A stretch of DNA of 64,000 bases, taken from contig CAKQEW010000003.1 of assembly GCA_934230415.1 (NCBI GenBank), forward strand, positions 92,240 to 156,239, in the 5' to 3' direction. Below are positions 9,940 to 18,663 of the stretch, piece after piece (within the stretch, counting starts at the first letter, position 1; every line of letters starts with the position of its first letter). This stretch comes from an uncultured Alphaproteobacteria bacterium (GTDB lineage: Bacteria; Pseudomonadota; Alphaproteobacteria; Rs-D84). The notes under the pieces are model-generated. The model saw only the letters and a list, made by a program, of their open reading frames with translations, searched no databases and had not been told where the DNA came from. A program made the position numbers and the translations under genes.

Positions 9940-10074
9940 TTATTTTTTCTTAAATCCCTGTTTGGCTTTTAATTTAGGATTGGTTGGGTCAATCAAGATA
10001 ACCTGTTTACCACGGCGAATTTGTTTTATGTTACCGCGTTTTTTCCAAGCCTTTAATGAACTTAAAAATTTCAT
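9940..10074 (-). CDS. rpmJ: Ribosomal protein bL36, zinc-less type
   Basis: A 44-residue basic protein starting MKFLSSLKAWKKRGN and ending KLKAKQGFKKK, which matches bL36 (SLK, a basic middle, NPKLKAKQG near the end). The cysteine/histidine zinc ligands of the common form are absent, so this is the C-minus form. It is a stand-alone gene with its own ribosome-binding site (AAGGAT, 7 bases before ATG) and terminator. In many proteobacteria zinc-independent bL36 copies also lie outside the main ribosomal operon. Confidence 0.88.
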   Translation of the reverse strand: MKFLSSLKAWKKRGNIKQIRRGKQVILIDPTNPKLKAKQGFKKK

Positions 10075-10160
10075 ATCTAAATCCTTTATTGCGTGGTGAT
10101 TATAAACGCTTTTTGTAAAAAATCAAATAATTATTATATTTTTGTTGTAGTTATTGGCCC

Positions 10161-10211
10161 TGTTTATATTGTTGAAAACATTTGTTAACTTTTTATAAAC
10201 AGGTTTTCAAC
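10161..10211. repeat. Interleaved inverted repeats in the AT-rich leader before virB3
   Basis: Two inverted-repeat pairs are interleaved: TGTTTATA (10161-10168) with TATAAACA (10194-10201), and GTTGAAAAC (10171-10179) with GTTTTCAAC (10203-10211). They lie in about 300 bases of AT-rich sequence (10081-10396) with no gene. They could be protein-binding sites, or a pseudoknot if transcribed. Confidence 0.5.
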
Positions 10212-10335
10212 ATAAAAATCCGCGGTTTTTGTGGGGTTGGTGCAATTGTGTTGATAAATATTGGCAAAAATAAACATGTTTAAAAAGTGCCAGTTTTCAT
10301 CATTTTTAACAATTTTCAGGGGTTGCTTTTTATAC

Positions 10336-10364
10336 TTGTTGAAAATTGTTGAAATTGTTATAAT
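10336..10364 (+). promoter_or_regulatory. Sigma70-type promoter for virB3-virB4
   Basis: TTGTTG (10336-10341), a 17-base spacer and a perfect TATAAT (10359-10364), about 32 bases upstream of virB3. The leader carries a purine-rich ribosome-binding site (GAGAGAGG). Confidence 0.75.
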
Positions 10365-10396
10365 TCAAGCACAGGGAGAGAGGAAATCATATCCAC

Positions 10397-10693
10397 ATGA
10401 AACAACAAGTACTGAAAGCAATAGCGAATCCAGCGCGCATATTTTATGTGCCATATATGATGGCGGTGCTGAATTTTGCCATACAATTCATGATTTTTAT
10501 TGTTGTTTTCGTTATTTCGTTAATCACGACACGTGGTAAAAATCCAATCAGTCCGATGTGGTTTCTGATTTCTGTGTTAATTGTTCATTTGATTTTGGCG
10601 GCATTTGCAAAGCGTGACCCACAACTGGGCCAGATTTTGTCCGCAAAAATTCAATTGTTCAAAAAAAAGATACCTAACAGATTGGCGGCATAA
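10397..10693 (+). CDS. virB3: Type IV secretion protein VirB3
   Basis: A 98-residue inner-membrane protein with two hydrophobic segments (about residues 17-45 and 55-72) after an N-terminal start of VirB3 type (AIANPARIFYVPY). VirB3 sits at the base of VirB/D4-type secretion channels and works with VirB4, which follows after three bases. The identification relies on length, topology and that neighbour. No other virB gene is visible here, so the apparatus is split across the genome, as in Rickettsiales. Confidence 0.82.
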   Translation: MKQQVLKAIANPARIFYVPYMMAVLNFAIQFMIFIVVFVISLITTRGKNPISPMWFLISVLIVHLILAAFAKRDPQLGQILSAKIQLFKKKIPNRLAA

Positions 10694-10696
10694 GAG

Positions 10697-13111
10697 ATGA
10701 ATGGATTTTTTGAATATTTTGCAGGCAGCGGATTCCCAATCACAACCATGATAATGGTAATGGCGGTGATTTTTATATTCGTGGTTCTGATGATGTATAT
10801 GCCGGCAATTGCCCGTCGTGTGTTGCCGGGGTTTGGGTATATGCGTTATTCGCGGTACCTGCCGTTTCAGACGGTATATAACGATAATTCGTTGGAATTG
10901 GCGGATGGGTCACTGCTGCGTGTTTATCGTGTTGCCGGTGTCCAGACCAGCATGCAGGACGCAATCACGCGTGAAAAATTCTTGGATTTACGTGCACAGT
11001 TGTTTAACCAAATTCGCGATCCAAATGTTGTATTGCGTTTCTTTATGACACGTGATGCGACCGATGAAAATATGCATTATGAATTTGACCAGCCTGTATT
11101 ACAGAAAATTTACGATAAATGGGAATCCCAGGGATTACGCATTTTCCTGAATAATTACTATATCGTGCTGTCTGTTGGTGGGGCGAACGCGCGTGATAAA
11201 CTGAATCAGTATGGAAATTATCTGGAATCAATATTGGCGGCGTACAAGCCGAAATTATTAAAGAATAACGACCGGGATAACATGGCGCGATTCTTTGGCC
11301 GGATATTGTCACCGATTACAAAGCCGGAACCAGCGGTTGCGGATAATCAGATTGCAGATTTAGCAACGGTTGATGATGTTGAATTCTTGCCAGACGGCGT
11401 TGTTCGCTATATCAGTGGTGGCACACAATCATTTGCCGCAATGATGTCATTCCGTACGGCGCCTGATTACCTGGACGAAGAATTCTTTGATACCATATCA
11501 ACAATTCAGACAGAAATGATTTGTATGAATGGTTTTCAAATTATGGGCACGGCGGATGTAGAGGTTGCAATGCGCCAACGTCAATCATCGGACGAGGCCG
11601 AAACCGGTTCTGCAATCCAGCAGATATCAGATGCCCAGAGTGCGATGGATGAAAATATCGCTGGAAATCAGAGTTTGGTTAATTATTACCCGTTGTTTGT
11701 GATATTCGGTAAAACGCGCGATGAACTGAATCATTATGTTGATGAATTTAAAAAGATATCGGCATCATTTGGTGTATCGCCGATTTGTGAAACATATGCG
11801 GCACGTGTTTCATGGTTTGCCCAGATTCCAGGATTTGATGTTTTCCCGCGCAGTTTTAAATTGCTGTCACGGACGGCCGCAATCAGTATCCCAATGTCAA
11901 CCCAGCCACGTGGTGTTGCAAATTGCGATTGGGGTCCGGGGCCATTGGTTGTATTTCCAACCGCCCAGGGCACGCCATATCAATTTCAATTCCATGTATC
12001 TGATAAACCGGCGGCGGTGGGGCACACGTTAACAATCGGGCCAACCGGTGGTGGTAAAACAACATTGTTCAGTTTTCTGATTGCGCAATCATTGCGTCAC
12101 CAGAAATTAAAGGCGTTTTTCTTTGACCGCAACAAAGGGGCAGAGATATTTACATTATCAGTTGGTGGCAAATATATCACCATGCAAGGTAAAGAGAAAA
12201 ACGAAGAAAATAACGCATTTTTGACACACTTGAATCCGCTGAAAATGCCGGACAGTGCGGCAAATCGTGCGTTCCTGCGTCGGTGGTTTGCGATTATTAC
12301 CGGGCAATCAGATGCGAATTCCGCAGATGAAATTGCGCGTGCGGTTTCTGTGAATTTTGATTATCTGTCGGACAAAGACCGTGTGTTAAAGAACCTGTGG
12401 GAGAGTTGTTTTTCATCATCTGGCAATATGCGCCCGGCGTTGAAAAAGTGGGTTGATCCGTTGCAATATGGTGACATATTTAATGAAACGTCTGATACAT
12501 TGGATTTGCATTCGCGTCTGACCACGTTTGATTTCACAGAAATATTACAAGATGAAACGTTGGCGCCGGCGGTGATTTCGTACATTCTGCACAGAATTAA
12601 TAATATAACTGTATCAGGGGGGAATCCATCACTGATTATGATTGACGAAACCGCGCCGATGTTGGAAAACAAGATGTTCCGTGATAACTTTATTGTTGGC
12701 CTGCAAGAAGGACGTAAAAACCGCCAGGCGTACATGGTTGCGTTCCAGCGCGCAAATGTTTTGGATAAACTGGGGATTGGTGATGTCGTTCGTGGCCAGG
12801 CGCAAACTGTGCTGTTTTTCCGTAATCCGGCGGCCGATGCATCGGATTATGCGCATTGGAATTTAAATCCGTTGGAAATGGCATTTATCCAGGGCAAGGC
12901 ATATCCAAATCTGAAACGTGCGGTATTGTTGTCGCGACCGGTAACGGGTGAATCTGTGATTTTGAATACTGAATTAGGCGGTCTGGGCAATTTATTGCGT
13001 TTGTTTGAATCAGGGCGTTCGTCGGTGTTGTTGGCCGAAGAATTGTATAAACAATATGGCAATAATTTCGTGTCTGAATATTTGAAAAAGCAGGGCGCGG
13101 GTGACCTGTAG
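10697..13111 (+). CDS. virB4: Type IV secretion ATPase VirB4
   Basis: The energising ATPase at the cytoplasmic base of VirB-type type IV secretion systems. The 804 residues begin with a hydrophobic segment (TMIMVMAVIFIFVVLMMYM), followed by a CagE/TrbE/VirB4 N-terminal domain. The ATPase domain has Walker A GPTGGGKTTLFSF, Walker B LIMIDETAPML and the later motif GLQEGRKNRQAYMVAFQ. An N-terminal membrane segment is unusual for VirB4 and may mean VirB3-like membrane coupling. Confidence 0.94.
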   Translation: MNGFFEYFAGSGFPITTMIMVMAVIFIFVVLMMYMPAIARRVLPGFGYMRYSRYLPFQTVYNDNSLELADGSLLRVYRVAGVQTSMQDAITREKFLDLRAQLFNQIRDPNVVLRFFMTRDATDENMHYEFDQPVLQKIYDKWESQGLRIFLNNYYIVLSVGGANARDKLNQYGNYLESILAAYKPKLLKNNDRDNMARFFGRILSPITKPEPAVADNQIADLATVDDVEFLPDGVVRYISGGTQSFAAMMSFRTAPDYLDEEFFDTISTIQTEMICMNGFQIMGTADVEVAMRQRQSSDEAETGSAIQQISDAQSAMDENIAGNQSLVNYYPLFVIFGKTRDELNHYVDEFKKISASFGVSPICETYAARVSWFAQIPGFDVFPRSFKLLSRTAAISIPMSTQPRGVANCDWGPGPLVVFPTAQGTPYQFQFHVSDKPAAVGHTLTIGPTGGGKTTLFSFLIAQSLRHQKLKAFFFDRNKGAEIFTLSVGGKYITMQGKEKNEENNAFLTHLNPLKMPDSAANRAFLRRWFAIITGQSDANSADEIARAVSVNFDYLSDKDRVLKNLWESCFSSSGNMRPALKKWVDPLQYGDIFNETSDTLDLHSRLTTFDFTEILQDETLAPAVISYILHRINNITVSGGNPSLIMIDETAPMLENKMFRDNFIVGLQEGRKNRQAYMVAFQRANVLDKLGIGDVVRGQAQTVLFFRNPAADASDYAHWNLNPLEMAFIQGKAYPNLKRAVLLSRPVTGESVILNTELGGLGNLLRLFESGRSSVLLAEELYKQYGNNFVSEYLKKQGAGDL

Positions 13112-13117
13112 GAACGC

Positions 13118-13735
13118 ATGTTTTACCGCAATGTGTTGATTTTTTGTATTGCGCTGGCGCCGAATATTTCGGTGGCAGATGATTGTTTGCCGTATAAACT
13201 AAATCCGGCGGTTTATATCAGTGCGCCATCATGGACAAAACAGGTTGTGCAACCGCTGCAACCAATGGATTTATTGCATGGCAATGTCATTGCCACAATG
13301 ACAGATAATTATGATATTGTCGCCGATATTACATCCATAGAAGACGGATTTTGTGTTGCGGTAAAATCAGTTGATGCAACCGTTGGGTACAGTGATTTCT
13401 TGGTCCAGATTGATATGCGCCATGTGCCGGATTCGTGTTCGTACAACGCGATTTTATCACACGAAGATGGGCATATTCGCGCATACCTGTCGGTAATTGA
13501 CGATTTTAAACCAGAATTACAACGTGCAATATATTCAGCCGCAGATTCAATTACACCAATATTTGTGAAATCTGGGGCGGATGTATCCGCGGCGGTTGAT
13601 GAATTAAATTTGGAATTACAGGCGCATCCTGATTTAATATTGGTAAAACAAAAAATTCAGGCCGCCCAGGAAATTCGTAATAAACGTGTTGATCAGAATG
13701 ATACTGGTGAAACCCTGAAACGCTGTTTGTTATAG
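13118..13735 (+). CDS. Exported protein with an HExxH-like motif
   Basis: No confident family match. The 205 residues begin with a signal peptide (MFYRNVLIFCIALAPNISVA, then DD). The mature part contains SHEDGHIRAYL, in which HEDGH fits the HExxH zinc-metallopeptidase pattern, and resembles the HEx(2)H stretch of DUF922-like exported proteins. Cysteines at about 23, 78, 106 and 203 could form disulfides. It starts 7 bases after virB4 behind AGGAA and so probably shares its operon. It might be a periplasmic hydrolase that opens the wall for the secretion apparatus, but that is inference. Confidence 0.6.
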   Translation: MFYRNVLIFCIALAPNISVADDCLPYKLNPAVYISAPSWTKQVVQPLQPMDLLHGNVIATMTDNYDIVADITSIEDGFCVAVKSVDATVGYSDFLVQIDMRHVPDSCSYNAILSHEDGHIRAYLSVIDDFKPELQRAIYSAADSITPIFVKSGADVSAAVDELNLELQAHPDLILVKQKIQAAQEIRNKRVDQNDTGETLKRCLL

Positions 13736-13738
13736 TAA

Positions 13739-15352
13739 TTATTGTTCCTGGTTCACACTGTAATAATATTCCAGTTTATCGTGATCATAATCTTCTATGC
13801 GGCCCGCGGGCAGTACCAACATACGTGTTATGCCGATTTGTTCAACGAATTCTGGATTGTGGCTGACCACTATAATTGTGCCGGTAAAATCGTGAAAATT
13901 ATCACCGATAATACGTTGGGTTTCGGGGTCCAGGTGATTTGTCGGTTCGTCCAGAATCAACATATTTGCACGCCGCAACAATATCTTGCATAACGCAACA
14001 CGTGCACGTTCACCGGGCGACAGAACAGATACAGGCTTAAAAACATCCATATCGTAAAACAAGAAATTACCCAGTACTGCACGCAATTGTTGGTCGGTAT
14101 AATCAGGATGCGCAACATTTTCCAAAACGGTTTTTGATGTGTCCAGACCTTCCAGTTCCTGGGCATAATACGCGATGTCTGTTTTGGGGTTTATTTCAAT
14201 TGTCCCGCGTTGTGGTGTTAATTGTCCCAGAATTAATTTCAGTAATGTTGATTTACCGGTTCCATTTTCACCGCATATTAAAAATCGTTCGCCACCGGTA
14301 ATTGTAAACGACATATTACGATACAACAGTGGCGCCCCCGGATACCGGAACCATAATTCATTAACCATAATTGGATGGCGTGCACCATCACGCAGTGGCG
14401 TCAGGTTCATATTTAATTTTTTATATGTTACATCACGCACGGTACGGTTTTTCAGCACGCGTTCCAGTATCGCCGCGCGAACATTTCCCGCGCGCTTCAT
14501 GGCGTGATTTGTCGGACTGGCGGCATTGGCACGTGCAACGAATTCAGACAGTTTTTGTATATGGCGTTCTTCGTCTTGTATCTTTTTTTCGCGTTGACGT
14601 TTTAATTCGGCCAATTTTAATTTATACTCATCATAGTTTCCAGAAAATACGGTGATGTTTTTATTTACCTTGTCCACATACAGGATTTTATTCACAACAC
14701 TGTTTAAAAATTCTGCATCATGGCTGATTATTAATACAGTGCCACGATATTTTTTCAGGTAATTTGCAACCCAATCCTTGGTCATTGCGTCCAGGTGGTT
14801 TGTCGGTTCGTCCAACAGTACCACGCCTGCCAATGAATACAACAGACGTGCGAATGCAACCTTGGATTTCTGGCCGCCTGACAGGTCGCGCAATCGCATA
14901 TCCAGCATGGCGGCATCAATATGCATGTTTTCAATAATTTCCAGTAATGTGTTTTCGGCCGTATAATATTCATAATAATCCAGTTCTGATTGTACACGGT
15001 CAATTTCGGATTGTGTGTATTCGTCATCTGGGGTTGCGGCAATTTGTTCATATAATTTGTGCAGTTCTTGTTCCAGTTTGGCAATCGGCCGCCCGGTTGT
15101 TAAAAAATCCCATACGGTGATTTCAGGATTTTGTAATTCAATCGTCTGGGGCAGGTAACCAATACGTGCGCCGTTCATATCAATGCGCCCGGCATCAGGC
15201 ATAATTTGCCCCAACAATATTTTGAACAGTGTGGTTTTACCCGCGCCATTGACACCAACAATACCAACCTTGTCCCGCGGGGCCAGGTTGAATTCCGCGT
15301 TATTATAAACAACAGTTGTTCCAAACGATAAAGATAATCCAGATACATGCAT
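13739..15352 (-). CDS. ABC-F family ATPase (EttA/Uup/YbiT type)
   Basis: A soluble protein with two ABC cassettes and no membrane domain, typical of ABC-F factors that act on the ribosome. Cassette 1 has GVNGAGKTTLFK, LSGGQKSKVA and DEPTNHLD. Cassette 2 has GENGTGKSTLLK, LSPGERARVA and DEPTNHLD. A charged linker rich in Lys, Arg and Glu (about residues 240-330) joins them. The 537 residues fit the family. The exact subfamily cannot be settled by eye, so no symbol is given. It converges on the exported protein gene with three bases between stops. Confidence 0.92.
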   Translation of the reverse strand: MHVSGLSLSFGTTVVYNNAEFNLAPRDKVGIVGVNGAGKTTLFKILLGQIMPDAGRIDMNGARIGYLPQTIELQNPEITVWDFLTTGRPIAKLEQELHKLYEQIAATPDDEYTQSEIDRVQSELDYYEYYTAENTLLEIIENMHIDAAMLDMRLRDLSGGQKSKVAFARLLYSLAGVVLLDEPTNHLDAMTKDWVANYLKKYRGTVLIISHDAEFLNSVVNKILYVDKVNKNITVFSGNYDEYKLKLAELKRQREKKIQDEERHIQKLSEFVARANAASPTNHAMKRAGNVRAAILERVLKNRTVRDVTYKKLNMNLTPLRDGARHPIMVNELWFRYPGAPLLYRNMSFTITGGERFLICGENGTGKSTLLKLILGQLTPQRGTIEINPKTDIAYYAQELEGLDTSKTVLENVAHPDYTDQQLRAVLGNFLFYDMDVFKPVSVLSPGERARVALCKILLRRANMLILDEPTNHLDPETQRIIGDNFHDFTGTIIVVSHNPEFVEQIGITRMLVLPAGRIEDYDHDKLEYYYSVNQEQ

Positions 15353-15415
15353 AACGCATGTATTCTAAAAAAAATTGCAATATTGGCAAGTGATATTATG
15401 CCTAGCGTATTCAGA

Positions 15416-15766
15416 TTATTTACAGATTTTACGCCCCATGGCGTCTGTGTGGCATGTGATTTTCTGGCCTGCACCCGTTGTGCATGCAGTGCGTCCCAGT
15501 ACGCCCGGGCGACATGTTGTACGTGCGCCGGTATTATCTGTATATATGGTTGCGCCATCACCGCGGCGGTGTGATTTGATTGTTTTGCCAGCGTTTGTTG
15601 TAAATTTCTGGTTGCCCATCGCGTCCATGCGCCCACGTATGGTTTCGCCGGTTGTGCGGTCTGTACAGGTTTGCGCGCCAATCGCATTTTTGCGACATGA
15701 CACGGCGGCATTTGCCGTGGTCGCCACCATTATCGCCAATATAAAAATCACATTGTGCAGTTTCAT
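15416..15766 (-). CDS. Small secreted protein with Cys/Gly repeats
   Basis: Not recognised. The signal peptide is clear (MKLHNVIFILAIMVATTANA). The mature 96 residues contain loose repeats of about 22-25 residues with a Gly-rich turn followed by a short beta-like segment, including DAMGNQKF, GVLGRTAC and DAMGRKIC. Cysteines occur in the first and last repeats. It is rich in Thr, Arg and Gly and therefore basic. No ribosome-binding site is obvious. It forms a pair with the next small secreted gene on the same strand. Confidence 0.6.
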   Translation of the reverse strand: MKLHNVIFILAIMVATTANAAVSCRKNAIGAQTCTDRTTGETIRGRMDAMGNQKFTTNAGKTIKSHRRGDGATIYTDNTGARTTCRPGVLGRTACTTGAGQKITCHTDAMGRKICK

Positions 15767-15804
15767 ATATTAAATAATAAGACATTATTTACCCATGTCA
15801 AATT

Positions 15805-16032
15805 TTAGCCGCCGCAAATATGGCATGGACGACCGCCACGCGCGCGTGCGGCGGAATCGGTCGTTGTAATGCAATTGCGTGTGCAACGCGCGGCCGCGGA
15901 ACACGAGTGTTTATGGTATATGTGCGATTTTGTGTTGTAATATACGCTGTGCGCATATGCTGGCGCAGATGGGGCGCCCGCCGCCACACCCAGACAGCAA
16001 ATTATACCGATAACAGAAATTAATTTACGCAT
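15805..16032 (-). CDS. Small secreted protein with a Cys/His metal-binding-like motif
   Basis: I choose the ATG at 16032, which has AGGA nine bases upstream and immediately starts a signal peptide (MRKLISVIGIICCLGVAAG...AYA). The mature part, about 48 residues, reads VYYNTKSHIYHKHSC...C...C...GGRPCHICGG. This pattern (xYHxxxC followed by a basic helix and CxxC) resembles Ada-like zinc-binding or nuclease-associated small domains found at the ends of exported proteins. The function is unknown. Confidence 0.6.
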   Translation of the reverse strand: MRKLISVIGIICCLGVAAGAPSAPAYAHSVYYNTKSHIYHKHSCSAAARCTRNCITTTDSAARARGGRPCHICGG

Positions 16033-16257
16033 GTTTTCAATCCTGTGTTTTGCGTAAATATTAAAATATAAAAACAATATATCAAGCATAAATTAAATAC
16101 AAAAATCAATCACAGGTTGATTTTATACAAAAATACGCTTATAAAATAGAATAATTACAAAAAATCAACTATAACGCGAATTTGTATTGTATATACGGCG
16201 GTAAACATACAAATATTTTATATTTAATTTTATTTTTTTTTGCTGTTTGATTATATT

Positions 16258-16290
16258 AAAAAAACACACCAATTGTGGTGTGTTTTTTAT
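16258..16290. terminator. Bidirectional intrinsic terminator, probably the original tRNA-fMet terminator
   Basis: Nine-bp stem AACACACCA/TGGTGTGTT (16263-16271 and 16276-16284) with A-runs and T-runs on either side. Read on the minus strand it would follow directly after the 3' end of the initiator tRNA in the ancestral chromosome. The island now separates the two by 11 kb. The AT-rich 200 bases to its left (16090-16257) hold no gene that I can see. Confidence 0.75.
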
Positions 16291-16295
16291 TTAAC

Positions 16296-16332
16296 TGGTT
16301 GCGGAGTGTGGATTTGAACCACAGACCTTCAG
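16296..16332. repeat. Attachment-site repeat, left copy (tRNA 3' fragment)
   Basis: Starts TGGTTGCGGAGTG and ends CAGACCTTCAG; identical over 37 bases to 27247-27283. It equals the last 37 bases of the initiator tRNA on the minus strand, including the CCA end. After it the sequence diverges from the tRNA, so this is a fragment and not a functional tRNA. Confidence 0.93.
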
Positions 16333-16434
16333 TTAATGGGTTAGATATTTAATAATGTTTAATATTGTTTAATTTTTCTTGATTTTCTGCATATTATGTC
16401 GCATAATAACTTTAACAAGATTTAATAAAAAATG

Positions 16435-16483
16435 GTAGCAAAATGTGAAAATTTGTGATATTAGTAGCAAATAGGTAGTAAAA
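16435..16483. repeat. Candidate integrase arm-type sites, left end
   Basis: Three GTAGCAAA-like copies lie here: GTAGCAAAA at 16435, GTAGCAAA at 16464 and GTAGTAAAA at 16475. The pair at 16464-16483 matches the pair at 27158-27177 in 19 of 20 bases. Short direct repeats just inside both ends are typical arm sites for tyrosine integrases. Confidence 0.65.
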
Positions 16484-16521
16484 CGAAAAAGATAACGGGT
16501 CAAATTTACAGGGGTAAAAAA

Positions 16522-17346
16522 ATGACAGATACGACACTGAAACTGTTCCAAGATACAAATATCAGAACCCAATGGGATGCGGATGCTGAAAAGTGGTATT
16601 TTTCCATTATTGATGTTATTGCGGCATTGACCGGCACAGACAACCCAAGACGTTATTGGTCTGACTTAAAACGCAAGTTAATTCAGGAAGGTAGTGAGTT
16701 GTACGAAAAAATCGTACAACTGAAATTACAATCGTCCGATGGCAAGTTTTATAGTACTGATGTGGCGGACACAGAACAGTTGTTGCGTTTGATTCAATCT
16801 GTGCCGTCTAAGAAAGCTGAACCCTTTAAGTTATGGTTGGCCAGTGTTGGTAGTGAAAGAATTGATGAAATATCAGACCCTGAAATCGCAATACAACGTG
16901 CATTAAATTACTACCAGCGGTTGGGATATTCTGATGAATGGATTGCCCAGCGGTTGCGTTCTATTGAAATTCGTAAAGACCTGACTAATCAATGGGACAG
17001 GTGTGGAATTAAACAGGGGTTGGAATATGCTTTGCTGACCGATGAAATTACACGTTCTTGGTCGGGGATGAAGACCAAAGAATATAAACAGCACAAAGGG
17101 TTAAAGAAAGAATCCCTGCGTGATAATATGACGAATGCCGAATTGGTTTTGAATATGTTGGCGGAATTGTCTGCAACCGAAATTGCAAAAAATGAAAAAC
17201 CAATGGGATTGGCTGAAAATATGGCGGTAGCCAAGCGTGGTGGCAATGTCGCCCGTCAGGCACGGTTACAATTGGAACAAGAAACCGGTAAAAAGGTTGT
17301 GTCGGGTGCAAATTCAAAACTGTTAAAGCGTGTGGATAAAGAATAA
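16522..17346 (+). CDS. BRO-N domain (DinD-like) protein
   Basis: The N-terminal 100 residues match the BRO-N fold of phage and nucleopolyhedrovirus antirepressor-like proteins (LKLFQD...IRTQWD...WYFSIIDVIAALTGTDNPRRYWSDLKRK), followed by a DinD-like C-terminal region (ISDPEIAIQRALNYYQRLGY... GMKTKEYKQHKGLKKESLRDNMT). E. coli DinD is DNA-damage inducible and affects RecA activity. The gene lies next to the integrase with no gap (the integrase starts at the base after its stop), so both may be expressed together. A role in control of excision is plausible but unproven. Confidence 0.78.
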   Translation: MTDTTLKLFQDTNIRTQWDADAEKWYFSIIDVIAALTGTDNPRRYWSDLKRKLIQEGSELYEKIVQLKLQSSDGKFYSTDVADTEQLLRLIQSVPSKKAEPFKLWLASVGSERIDEISDPEIAIQRALNYYQRLGYSDEWIAQRLRSIEIRKDLTNQWDRCGIKQGLEYALLTDEITRSWSGMKTKEYKQHKGLKKESLRDNMTNAELVLNMLAELSATEIAKNEKPMGLAENMAVAKRGGNVARQARLQLEQETGKKVVSGANSKLLKRVDKE

Positions 17347-18528
17347 ATGTCTTCAAGTCGTATCAATTTTACAGAAGGGGCGTTGAAAAACCTGAGTATT
17401 CCCACATCGGGTCAGGCGGTGTATTATGACACAGGCAGCCATGATGGATTGTGTGTCATTGTGACCTATGGCGGGGCAAAGACTTATTATGCATATATGA
17501 AATTTCAAGGCACACCAAAGCGTGTAAAAATCGGGCGTGTGGGGCAGATTAAACTGTGTGATGCCCGTCGGCAGGCACATAGCTTAAAAGAAATGGCGAC
17601 CAATGGCACAGACCCCAGTGTTCAAAGACAGGAAAATCTGAATGATATGACGTTGCGCCAGTTTTATGAAAATATCTATAAACCCGAATATTCCACAATC
17701 TATAAAAAGCAACATTCGGTTGTGAATGATGACAGTGTGTTCAAGCACAGGTTGAATCAATTCCATAATCGCAAGTTGTTAAGCATTAAGGCGGACGAGA
17801 TTGAACACCTGCATGCGGAAACTTGTAAAACACACAGTCCATATACGGCCAATCGGGTGTTGTCGCTGATTAAGCATATGTATGTGATTGCAGTGAAGAA
17901 AGGTCTGATGGGGGGGCGTGGCAATCCAGCCGGCGGAATTCGGAAATTTACAGAAAAAAGTCGGGACAGATTCTTGAACGGCGATGAATTAAAGCGGTTT
18001 TGGACGGCCTTGGCGGAATGCAAAAATGATGTATTCAGGAACTATGTGATGATATCACTGATGACAGGGATGCGGCGGAATAATGTGCTGACTATGCGCT
18101 GGGAACATGTGGATTTTACGTCGGGGTTGATATATGTGCCTGATTCCAAGGGTGGGCAACCGTTGCAGATTCCAATAGTGAATCAATTGCGTGAATTATT
18201 ATTAAAAATCAACCAAGGCAAGAAAAACGGTTGGGTGTTGCCAAGTAATAAAAGTGCCAGTGGGCATCTGGAAGACCCGAAGCGTCCGTGGCAATCGTTG
18301 TTGCGGGTGGCAAACATTACAGATATGCGGATTCATGACCTGCGCCGCACAATGGGTTCATGGCAGGCGATATCAGGTGCCAGTTTGCCAGTTATTGGTA
18401 AATCACTTGGCCACAAATCCACCAGCGCAACACAGGTTTATAGCCGACTGACCGTTGACCCAATTCGTGATTCAATGCAAACCGCCACAGATAAAATGCT
18501 GGGGTTTGTGGATTCCGACTCAAAATAA
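17347..18528 (+). CDS. int: Tyrosine-family integrase
   Basis: Phage P4-like site-specific recombinase. The N-terminal region has the DUF4102-type arm-binding fold (GAKTYYAYMKFQGTPKRVKIGRVG). A core-binding helical domain follows at about residues 95-190. The catalytic domain shows the first Arg in TGMRRNNVLTMRWEHVD, the HxxR box in HDLRRTMG, the second His in LGHKS and the nucleophile in ATQVYSRL. It is complete at 393 residues. Together with the tRNA att repeats it explains how the island integrated. Confidence 0.95.
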   Translation: MSSSRINFTEGALKNLSIPTSGQAVYYDTGSHDGLCVIVTYGGAKTYYAYMKFQGTPKRVKIGRVGQIKLCDARRQAHSLKEMATNGTDPSVQRQENLNDMTLRQFYENIYKPEYSTIYKKQHSVVNDDSVFKHRLNQFHNRKLLSIKADEIEHLHAETCKTHSPYTANRVLSLIKHMYVIAVKKGLMGGRGNPAGGIRKFTEKSRDRFLNGDELKRFWTALAECKNDVFRNYVMISLMTGMRRNNVLTMRWEHVDFTSGLIYVPDSKGGQPLQIPIVNQLRELLLKINQGKKNGWVLPSNKSASGHLEDPKRPWQSLLRVANITDMRIHDLRRTMGSWQAISGASLPVIGKSLGHKSTSATQVYSRLTVDPIRDSMQTATDKMLGFVDSDSK

Positions 18529-18663
18529 GTGTTTTTGTTGAAAAAAATACATTTTGTACGAATCGGGAATTTTAATATTTGGTTGTGAAACAGTTGGTTT
18601 TCTGCGGTTTTAAATAAGTTCTTGCTTTAATTTTGTAAAATCTATATGAATCGTGAATATTAG

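Noticed and set aside
10081..10396. Replication origin (AT-rich, ATATCCACA near 10388)
   Set aside because: Only one imperfect DnaA box is seen, and no clustering or neighbouring dnaA/hemE/parAB supports an origin.
16296..16332. Second initiator tRNA gene
   Set aside because: Only the 3' 37 bases match; the 5' half and anticodon are absent, so it is the att repeat.
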